A stretch of 64,000 nt of DNA from Tritrichomonas foetus (lineage: Eukaryota > Parabasalia > Tritrichomonadida > Tritrichomonadidae). The translations under genes and the position numbers were made by a program. Positions 57,323-64,000 of this stretch are shown here, piece after piece (position 1 is the stretch's first letter; the number at the start of each line of letters is the position of its first letter). The stretch is from the NCBI GenBank assembly GCA_001839685.1, contig MLAK01000694.1:8736-72735 (forward strand), read 5' to 3'. The notes under the pieces were generated by a model that saw nothing but the letters and a program-made list of their open reading frames with translations, searched no databases and had not been told where the DNA came from.

Positions 57323-58111
57323 ATGTCTGCAAGCGCAAGACCAGAAGTTATCAGACCATTCTCTCATAAGAATGGTCCAAATTCAGCACGTGGAGAGCGA
57401 GAAGGAATGTATTCAGCTCGAAATCAATTCACTGCAATTAAACGTACGAGTGATAACATTACAACAGACGATATTGTTAATTTAAAACGCGAAAAACAAA
57501 ATCTTTTACAAGAACGAACGCTTTTGAAAGCAAAGCTTGCTCGTTTTGCAGATATTAATCGCCATCCAAAAGCCGCAGGAAGAAACCAACAAATCGCCAA
57601 TTCACTTGAGAGACAAGTTCGCACACTTGAACAACTGACAGCATCGAAACGCGCGGAAATTGCCCAATTAATATATTCAGATCGTGCTGCAGTTATTACT
57701 GAGCTTCAAGAAGAGTCCAAAATGTTGCACCTTGAACTGATGAGACTGAAGCAAACCAAACAAGAAACAGAAGCTGAACTTCGCCGAGTATCTGCAGAAT
57801 TGGAAGAAGCGTGCCAGAAATATTCGCCAGCGGTTTTGACAAAACAACAAAAAAAGATCAAATCCCTCGAAAGAGAAATTTCTGCTCAGCAAGCCAGAAA
57901 TGAAAAACTCAAACAGAAAATTAATACCATGCAAAAAGACCAAGAAGCAAATAATTATGATGATCAAAATGCCAAAATTCAAAAACAGATTGATGAATTG
58001 AAGCAGAAGATTAAAGATGAACAGAAAGCAATTGCTCAACTTGATCAACAAATGGCAAAGATGAGTGATGAGCATGCAAACGAAATGCAAGAACTTCAAG
58101 CTCAGTTATAG
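57323..58111 (+). CDS. Coiled-coil protein of unknown function
   Basis: A 262 aa protein. The first 45 residues are basic and disordered (SARPEVIRPFSHKNGPNSARG), and the rest (about 50-262) is one continuous coiled coil, with a break at FADINRHPKAAGRNQ near 75-90. No other motif is seen. This layout is common in axonemal and basal-body proteins such as CCDC and CFAP families, but I cannot name one. The neighbours are unrelated. A TCATTC initiator is 12 nt upstream. Confidence 0.85.
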   Translation: MSASARPEVIRPFSHKNGPNSARGEREGMYSARNQFTAIKRTSDNITTDDIVNLKREKQNLLQERTLLKAKLARFADINRHPKAAGRNQQIANSLERQVRTLEQLTASKRAEIAQLIYSDRAAVITELQEESKMLHLELMRLKQTKQETEAELRRVSAELEEACQKYSPAVLTKQQKKIKSLEREISAQQARNEKLKQKINTMQKDQEANNYDDQNAKIQKQIDELKQKIKDEQKAIAQLDQQMAKMSDEHANEMQELQAQL

Positions 58112-58574
58112 TTGAGTTATATTTTTAGTCGATTGTTATCTTATATTAAAAATTTGCATATGATTTTGTCCTCTCTTTATTGTGAATGAATATTTTTTGG
58201 TATTTAATGATGATAATGTATTGAAACTTATTTTTATGGAAGAAAAGAATAAAAAATTGTTTCACAGTTATCTTATAATTTTAAGCGATACCATAAAATA
58301 TCGGCTCATTTAACTCAAAAGGATCAATATTTGTGTTTTAAGCAAATTAAAAAAATGACTTTAACAGCCCCTGATGTGATCATGACCATAATTTTAATAT
58401 ATAGCTATTTATATGATTTAATATCAACCAATTTTTTTTAAATAATGAAAGAATTCATTTTAATAATGATGATAATGTATTGAAACTTATTTTATGGGAA
58501 GAAATCAGATAAAATATGTAATTAGATAATAAGGAAAGAAATCAAACATTTTATTATGATTGACTTCTAATAAG
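58112..58574. other. Intergenic region
   Basis: AT-rich. Part of it is duplicated: TTTAATGATGATAATGTATTGAAACTTATTTT occurs in near-identical form at about 58203-58235 and 58460-58492. No gene seen. Confidence 0.5.
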
Positions 58575-58645
58575 GTGCGACAAGTGTTACAGTGAACATT
58601 TAAGGTCAAATAGACGAAAAGTGTTCACGGTACAAATGGTCGCAC
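58575..58645. repeat. Palindromic (foldback) repeat, copy 1
   Basis: A 71 bp imperfect palindrome. The outer 7 bp GTGCGAC and GTCGCAC are perfect, and the inner arms GTTACAGTGAACA and TGTTCACGGTAC pair with a few mismatches around a loop with TTTAAGGTCAAAT. It lies 200 bp upstream of the 4-TM gene. It shares 30 of its first 40 bases with copy 2. Confidence 0.8.
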
Positions 58646-58844
58646 TTTCTTTATGTATAAATTGAAAAAGAATAGTGTTTATGCCCATTATCTTGGAATT
58701 TGAACAATCACTAGTATTTACTCATGAATTATCATCGATAATTTATCACATAATTTTGGGGTAGACACACATCAAAATACAAAATTTTAATTGTTCAATC
58801 AAACAATTAAATATTGAAAAAGTTTATTTTTTGACATCAAAAAA

Positions 58845-59423
58845 ATGGGAGCCGTTTTAAATATTCTTCAACTTGTTATTGTACTATTATGTTTTCTTCT
58901 ATCAATATTTGAAGCACTGTCAGCATTCATAATATTTTGCATCGAAATTTTTATTTTCGTTCAAGTCATGTCGATTCCGATTTTCCAAAACAATCAAAAC
59001 GACTTATACATTAGCTCAATCCTGATGCTAGTCTCATCGTTTATGCTCTGCCTATCGTATATATTGGAGTGGAGTATCAAATCCTCGAAAATCGTTCACG
59101 CTTTGCGAAACATATCAAATTTATTCTTTTCAGCAGCCGCAATCTACCACTTGATCGTAATGAAGAAGACAAACAAAGCAGAAATACTTTCAAACGTTTT
59201 GGCCACCTGGGGAACAAGCGATTACGGTGAAAATTTCGAAAATAAATATAAGTGCACAAGTGTCACAGATTGTATGCCAGAAATTGAAAAATCCTTTAAA
59301 AAAGTATTTGACACTGGGAGAGGCATCAAAACGCCACTTGGCTTTTTTTGGGCCAGCATTATTTTTTACGGAATTCTTTCGGTCTTTCTTTTGATCTCAT
59401 CGAAATATATTTTTAACATGTAA
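58845..59423 (+). CDS. Four-transmembrane protein, tetraspanin-like layout
   Basis: A 192 aa integral membrane protein with four hydrophobic segments, at about 5-28, 30-45 (joined), 55-75, 85-105 and 165-190; the exact count is 4 or 5. Before the last one lies a hydrophilic loop (about 110-160) with YKCTSVTDCM, two Cys that could form a disulfide. Tetraspanins have this arrangement, but their CCG signature is absent, so I do not assign the family. Two related palindromic repeats flank the gene in the same orientation. Confidence 0.72.
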   Translation: MGAVLNILQLVIVLLCFLLSIFEALSAFIIFCIEIFIFVQVMSIPIFQNNQNDLYISSILMLVSSFMLCLSYILEWSIKSSKIVHALRNISNLFFSAAAIYHLIVMKKTNKAEILSNVLATWGTSDYGENFENKYKCTSVTDCMPEIEKSFKKVFDTGRGIKTPLGFFWASIIFYGILSVFLLISSKYIFNM

Positions 59424-59451
59424 GTTTTGTTTGTATACAAGCAGATGTAAA

Positions 59452-59534
59452 GTGCAATCGATTTTACCCTGAACATCTAAGGTCAAATGGATAGTCAAAT
59501 TACCAAAAAGTGCTCACGGTAACACCGATCATGA
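59452..59534. repeat. Palindromic (foldback) repeat, copy 2
   Basis: An imperfect palindrome of about 83 bp related to copy 1 in the same orientation. Arms: ATCGATTTTACCCTGAACA and, read inwards from the right, ATCGGTGTTACCGTGAGCA. It shares the CTAAGGTCAAATGGA core and carries about 13 extra bases in the loop. It lies 28 bp after the 4-TM stop. Confidence 0.75.
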
Positions 59535-59886
59535 TTTATTTCTGATTTAAAAGCAAAAAATATATGAATCTAATTTTGCATTCAGTATTCATGTTTGAAA
59601 TTATGCCATTAAACTAGTGTTATTCAATCACTATCCTTTATTTTGTTTATATTTTCTATGAAACCACGAATTAAAAAAGAATAATTTTATTATTTATATT
59701 TTTGCATAATTTTCAGCAGAATATTGGTAACTGAAAGGTTAGGACACATTGGTTTACCAACTTTATAATTTGGTTAATTTTTGATGGAGAGAAAGTCATC
59801 AATTCATACATCAAAATTTTCTGAGTATAAATGGCTGATTATTGATTAAAAAGGCCATATAATATCTGAAAAAGCTTGCTATTCTA
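59535..59886. other. Intergenic region with GGTTWACC motifs
   Basis: A cluster at about 59726-59780 (TTGGTAAC, AAGGTTAGG, TTGGTTTACCAAC, TTTGGTTAAT) resembles the subterminal motifs of the element at 47.8 kb, suggesting a decayed related piece. No ends or duplication are seen. Confidence 0.35.
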
Positions 59887-60804
59887 ATGGAGAGATTCAT
59901 ATTCCGATATCGATATTACATTCGTTATGCTTCAGTTGTTTCATTCGCCTTTCTCATCTGCCTATTAATCATTCCGTTATTCAGAACATCAAACGTTAAA
60001 CATATTTCGACTAATAAAAAATCTTTCTCGCCTCCAACTTCCTTCACCTTCGATGTTAACATCTCATCAAAACAGCAAGAAAAAATAACAGTCGATCCGA
60101 AAAAACTAGGCCTATATTTAAATTACCATGACACCTATTCGTGTCCGTATTATACAGACCGAGTTGATTTAATCGCTCCCGAAATAAACCGGCTCGCACA
60201 ATTTTGCAGATCTTTTGGAATCACACTAATTTTCAATTCATTAGTCGAGCCGCCTTCAAAATTCACGAAAATCAAAAATCTGATAGAAAATCCTCCTCTT
60301 CATTTGGACGAAACCTCACCATTAGTTCAAGATAAATGTTTATATGAAGATTTTGATATCAATCCAATTTACACAAATGGAACGATCCATCATGAAATTC
60401 TATATTCAACTTCATCTGATCTTTTTGTGAACAATCATTCAAATTCAGTTCATCTGGCAATTGAAAAAGGTCTGACACATATAATTGTCGGAGGCATGAA
60501 ATGCAACATGTGGCTTCCTCCACTTTTTGAGCAATTTTCATCTGCCGGCATCCAGCCAATTTATCTTTACGACCTCTCGGATGTTGTTTTCTTACGAGAG
60601 CTTCAGAAGGAGAAATTGGACACGCACATGGATGCTCTGAAACACTTCTGGAAGTGGATCAACAAAAAATATGGAATGATCACTAATCACTTTTCACTTT
60701 TGGATAGACCAACTCTCAGGCAACCACTTGGAAGGAACACAAACTTTGATAGAAATGTTGAAGCATACTTGTTCAAAGAATATTTTGATCCAAACTACTT
60801 ATGA
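59887..60804 (+). CDS. Membrane-anchored isochorismatase-like protein
   Basis: A 305 aa protein. A basic N-terminus and one hydrophobic helix (about 15-35, FAFLICLLIIPLF) make it a type II membrane protein. The rest (about 75-285) has an isochorismatase/cysteine-hydrolase-like layout: a YYTDRVDLIAPEINRLAQFC helix, GITLIFN strand, then IEKGLTHIIVGGMKCNMWL, which resembles the catalytic-Cys strand and turn (VVGGVATDVCV). In this reading Cys in MKCN would be the nucleophile; the Asp and Lys partners are not clear. Some residues suggest sugar-related luminal enzymes instead. Confidence in the fold is moderate. Confidence 0.55.
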   Translation: MERFIFRYRYYIRYASVVSFAFLICLLIIPLFRTSNVKHISTNKKSFSPPTSFTFDVNISSKQQEKITVDPKKLGLYLNYHDTYSCPYYTDRVDLIAPEINRLAQFCRSFGITLIFNSLVEPPSKFTKIKNLIENPPLHLDETSPLVQDKCLYEDFDINPIYTNGTIHHEILYSTSSDLFVNNHSNSVHLAIEKGLTHIIVGGMKCNMWLPPLFEQFSSAGIQPIYLYDLSDVVFLRELQKEKLDTHMDALKHFWKWINKKYGMITNHFSLLDRPTLRQPLGRNTNFDRNVEAYLFKEYFDPNYL

Positions 60805-61121
60805 ATATGAAAAAGGTTGTTTTTATACGAATATTTAATATATGTTTTGATTGTGTATAATAATAAAATTGCTTTTGCTGAAATTTTTCCTTTTTTTCCC
60901 AAATGAATATTTCTGTGGAAGGCTTTCTTCAATTTAAATTTGTAACATAATTCACTCAAAAACATAAAAAAGTCAGAAAAACAAAGATAGAAAAATATTA
61001 TCAAAAAATAGTTAAAAATAACAATTTCCTTTTTAACAAAATTATAAATAATATATTAATATATAAATGAATAACATCCATGAAAAAAAAAAAAAAAATA
61101 ACTATTTGATTATCTATGATA
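60805..61121. other. Convergent intergenic region
   Basis: AT-rich with an A-run near 61084-61098. No gene seen. Confidence 0.5.
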
Positions 61122-64000
61122 TTAAGATTCTGATTCAGAGTCTGTATGAAGGCTTTCAGACCCGTCTTCGTCTGATGAAGAAGCATCTGTACCAAACACC
61201 TTCTTTGATGTTTCTAAGTAGCTTATATAGTTCTTTGTTGTGTTCATTCCTGATTGGATTGTATGGATAAGCAATAGAGGAAGCATTGCCAAGAATGTAC
61301 TTCCGATTGCAGGAATCCAATAAAGTGATGAACTTAAAAGTGGTATTACAACACCTCTGTAGTCATCAGAAAGCTTAAATGCATCAATAATAAGGGCACA
61401 TAATGGGAATATCAAAATACTTGCCCAGATAAAAAGATGATGTAGCCATGTCCAATAATAACACATTAATGCAATCCTTAAATTAACTATAATAACTACA
61501 CCAAAATATACTGTTGTTCCAAATTCTCTTAAACCGAAATTGTGACCATTTGAATAAACAAATGGTTGCATTGCAAAATAAGGAACAATAAATGCACAAA
61601 CGCCATGATACATTCCTAAAATCAGATTTAACCAGAATCTTCCATAACTTTGTAGCCATTTTCTTTGACCACTGCAATTGAAGATTTCTGGAATTGACAT
61701 CATCGATTCAATTGAAACATCTCTGTCTGCTGCAGCAAAAATGACTGGTGGAACTGATGTGAAAATAACATTATAGATTGTATATAAAACAGATTCATAC
61801 ATTGTGGCACCACCATTTCCAGTAATGAACCCAAAAACAATTTGGTTGAAAGAAAATGCCATGTTTTTGTAGAAGGAATAGTTAACAAGATCAACATTTC
61901 GATAGAAATTCAAATAACCATGAACAAGAAGAAGCTTCTTCAGGAATCTAAATTGTCCAATTGCATAATCAGATGCAAGAACAGCTTGTCTTCCTTCACG
62001 ACCAGAAATTCCAACACCTATGTCGGCTTGAAGAATCATTCCAACATCATTTGCACCATCACCAACTGCCAAAGCAAGTGAGCCTGTCTTTTCACGCATG
62101 ATTTTAACAATTGTTGCTTTTTGGAGGGGTGAAACACGGCAACAAATGACAGATTGGCAGCGTTTAGACAATTGATAAAACTTATCGGCATGTTCATCAT
62201 CTAATAAATGATGCAATGAACTACCACTTGCTACAAGGGCCATTGGTTGACTAGATTTTTCATTGATTGCACTTTCAACAATAGTCATTAATTCATCAAT
62301 ATCTTCAGTATCAAGTTCAATAAGTTTCATGTCGGATGAAAGAAGTGAGCAAGCAAATCCAATATTGATTGCAGTTTCTCGTTTATCTCCTGTAATCACC
62401 CAAATATTGATTCCTGCTCTTAAAAGAGATTCAATTGTATCAGGAACACCGATTTGTAATTTATCTTCAATTGCTGTTGCTCCAATTAAAGTTAAGTCAC
62501 ATTCAACTTCATTCGCAACTGCATTTACTGCTTCATCACGACCGGTAATAGCACAGTTTGCATCATTGTATCTTTCGATCCATCTATTAAAGAAATCTTC
62601 ATCAATTACTCGATAAGCACAACATAAAGTACGAAGACCATTTGCAGCAAATTCTTTCAAATTTTCACGTGTTTCTTCTTTGTTTGGTGATTTTTCGGAA
62701 AGTCGCTGGAAAATCAAATCGTCAGCACCTTTACAATATAAAACAATTTCATTTGTTTCGGGATGTTTGATAATTACACTACTTCTTTTACGTTCGGATG
62801 TAAATTCAAGATTTGCAAGTACTGGAACTTGAACTTCTTCATCGTTTACCTTCAATGTGATTCCTGATGATGATCTACCGGTAAATATGTAGCCAAAATC
62901 AGCAGCAGCTAAAACTAGGGCTCCTTCATCTGGAGATGAAGCCTGGAAAGCAATTCCGTATTCTTCCTTTTCATCTTCTTCTGGAATAACTGCATGGCAA
63001 ACTGAAAGGAGCCATAAAAAGTGACGTACATCAGTTGGACAATCTTTCGATTTAATTAATTTCATGAAATCCGCATCTTTAAAGGCTTTTCCTTTGGTGT
63101 CTGGTGGTGGAATTGAAATCCCACGTCTTTTTGCTGCAGCATAAGCAACTTCTGTAGTTCCACATCCGTAAATTTTTCCACCAATACTACATTTCATGAA
63201 TTCCATCATATTTCGAGTCAGGGTCCCAGTTTTGTCAGAAAAGATGTACTCAATTTGCCCAAGATCATCAGAAATATTAGATGTTCTTGCAGCTGCTGGC
63301 ATGTCATTCTCTTCATCATACATATCAGCGTCGAATCTAACAAACATTGCCTGAAAGAGTCGAACAATTTCTAAAGTCACGTATAAAGAAATTGGAATAA
63401 TCGCATTAATAATAACGATATGAGAAACAAGCAAAATAAAGAACATTTCAACTAAATTTCTTTTGTTTTCTTCATTTCTGCCAAAATACCAATGCTTTCC
63501 TGTGTTAATATTTTTGGTTTCGAAAACATATCCAACTCCTGCACCAATAAAGGCAAAAGAAACTAAAAAGATTAAAATCGATATCAGTTTCCAATTCAAT
63601 CCTCGTTCAAGAAGTGATCTTTTTGTGCGTGCAGCACTTGAGTTCTTCATAAGTTTTGACTCATGACCAGTATAAACAACAGCGCCGATAGCCCATTGCG
63701 TGTTCCTTAAAACGCATCCACGGAGGAGGACTTGGCGGTTATCTAAAGAATATTGAGAGGAGTTGATTTCAATATTCCCGTTAAAAACATATAACTTGTT
63801 GTTTGGAAGATCACATTCGATCTTAGCATTGAACTGGGCACAATCAGGTCCTGTTTTAAGATTATTGGTGACTGGAATAGCTTGTCTGATTTTCAAGTTG
63901 GTTTCTCCATCCAAATTGCATGTATCGATATAAGCAATTCCATCATCGTGATTAGTGGAGAAAACTACACAATCTGCTGGAATTTGCTCATCTTTCATAA
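61122..64000 (-). CDS. P4-type ATPase (phospholipid flippase), partial at window edge
   Basis: The C-terminal 958 aa of a P4-ATPase. It moves aminophospholipids from the outer to the inner leaflet and keeps membranes asymmetric. The visible part starts in the actuator domain (KDEQIPAD, then DGETNLKIR, the P4 form of the TGE motif). The phosphorylation motif DKTGTLTRN is at about 254, the nucleotide-binding domain follows with SSPDEGALV, KGADDLIFQRL and TGDKRETA, and GDGANDVGM is at about 644. Transmembrane segments M3-M10 are visible. The C-tail is Ser/Asp/Glu-rich. The first Met in view is internal to KVKKDEQIPAD-type sequence of the family, so the true start lies beyond 64000; about 150-200 residues including M1-M2 are missing. 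Confidence 0.97.
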   Translation of the reverse strand, partial: MKDEQIPADCVVFSTNHDDGIAYIDTCNLDGETNLKIRQAIPVTNNLKTGPDCAQFNAKIECDLPNNKLYVFNGNIEINSSQYSLDNRQVLLRGCVLRNTQWAIGAVVYTGHESKLMKNSSAARTKRSLLERGLNWKLISILIFLVSFAFIGAGVGYVFETKNINTGKHWYFGRNEENKRNLVEMFFILLVSHIVIINAIIPISLYVTLEIVRLFQAMFVRFDADMYDEENDMPAAARTSNISDDLGQIEYIFSDKTGTLTRNMMEFMKCSIGGKIYGCGTTEVAYAAAKRRGISIPPPDTKGKAFKDADFMKLIKSKDCPTDVRHFLWLLSVCHAVIPEEDEKEEYGIAFQASSPDEGALVLAAADFGYIFTGRSSSGITLKVNDEEVQVPVLANLEFTSERKRSSVIIKHPETNEIVLYCKGADDLIFQRLSEKSPNKEETRENLKEFAANGLRTLCCAYRVIDEDFFNRWIERYNDANCAITGRDEAVNAVANEVECDLTLIGATAIEDKLQIGVPDTIESLLRAGINIWVITGDKRETAINIGFACSLLSSDMKLIELDTEDIDELMTIVESAINEKSSQPMALVASGSSLHHLLDDEHADKFYQLSKRCQSVICCRVSPLQKATIVKIMREKTGSLALAVGDGANDVGMILQADIGVGISGREGRQAVLASDYAIGQFRFLKKLLLVHGYLNFYRNVDLVNYSFYKNMAFSFNQIVFGFITGNGGATMYESVLYTIYNVIFTSVPPVIFAAADRDVSIESMMSIPEIFNCSGQRKWLQSYGRFWLNLILGMYHGVCAFIVPYFAMQPFVYSNGHNFGLREFGTTVYFGVVIIVNLRIALMCYYWTWLHHLFIWASILIFPLCALIIDAFKLSDDYRGVVIPLLSSSLYWIPAIGSTFLAMLPLLLIHTIQSGMNTTKNYISYLETSKKVFGTDASSSDEDGSESLHTDSESES

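Noticed and set aside
58845..59423. Tetraspanin
   Set aside because: The layout fits but the CCG motif and second Cys pair in the large loop are missing.
1..64000. CRISPR arrays, rRNA genes, bacterial-type operons, phage or integrated virus genes
   Set aside because: I found no regularly spaced repeats, no rRNA-like sequence and no viral-type protein. Gene structure is eukaryotic.

Overview
The window looks like nuclear DNA of a parabasalid flagellate, most likely Tritrichomonas (T. foetus or a close relative). It is very AT-rich and its genes are intronless. Several genes carry an initiator-like TCAYTW motif just upstream of the ATG, and nine stop codons sit inside TAAA, the poly(A) signal described in Trichomonas. 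A Tim9/10-like protein fits hydrogenosomes, and the window holds a mariner transposon. I infer the organism from these features; I have not matched the DNA to a database.

Layout. 0-11 kb: Rab-like GTPase, tRNA-Asp, UBC12-like E2, and a giant BEACH protein. 11-14 kb: gene-poor, with one possible relic. 14-24 kb: MAP3K-epsilon/Cdc7-like kinase, an alpha-helical protein, a small NOPCHAP1-like protein divergent from a one-domain voltage-gated-type channel, and an SH3 protein. 24-27 kb: a decayed gene with three in-frame TAA codons. 27-40 kb: POC1-like WD40 protein, copine, SPEF1/CLAMP-like CH protein, two coiled-coil proteins and ribosomal protein uL6. 41-48 kb: a Wee1/Myt1-like kinase convergent with a Polo-like kinase, then a GT14-type glycosyltransferase. 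47.8-50.5 kb: a mobile-element pocket. It holds a previously unannotated-looking 1.3 kb non-autonomous element with an 8 bp target duplication and subterminal GGTTAACC palindromes, beside a 1286 bp mariner. 50.6-61 kb: Pmp-like surface protein, proteasome beta5, small Tim, TFIP11/Ntr1, a 19 bp minisatellite crossed by an assembly gap, cystatin, coiled-coil protein, 4-TM protein flanked by two related palindromic repeats, and a membrane-anchored isochorismatase-like protein. 61-64 kb: a P4-ATPase cut by the window edge.

How they fit together. Three kinases with cell-cycle relatives (MAP3K-epsilon/Cdc7, Wee1/Myt1, Plk) and two basal-body/microtubule families (POC1, SPEF1) suit a multiflagellate cell; Rab, BEACH, copine, flippase, GT14 and Pmp-like proteins serve membranes and the surface. 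Spacing is gene-by-gene with no operons. Several proteins have lost a hallmark residue or motif of their family: Rab switch II Gln, small-Tim CX3C, channel filter acid, Wee1 glycine loop, TFIP11 G-patch, BEACH core.

Start codons: where the longest open frame begins at TTG or GTG I placed the start at the first in-frame ATG.
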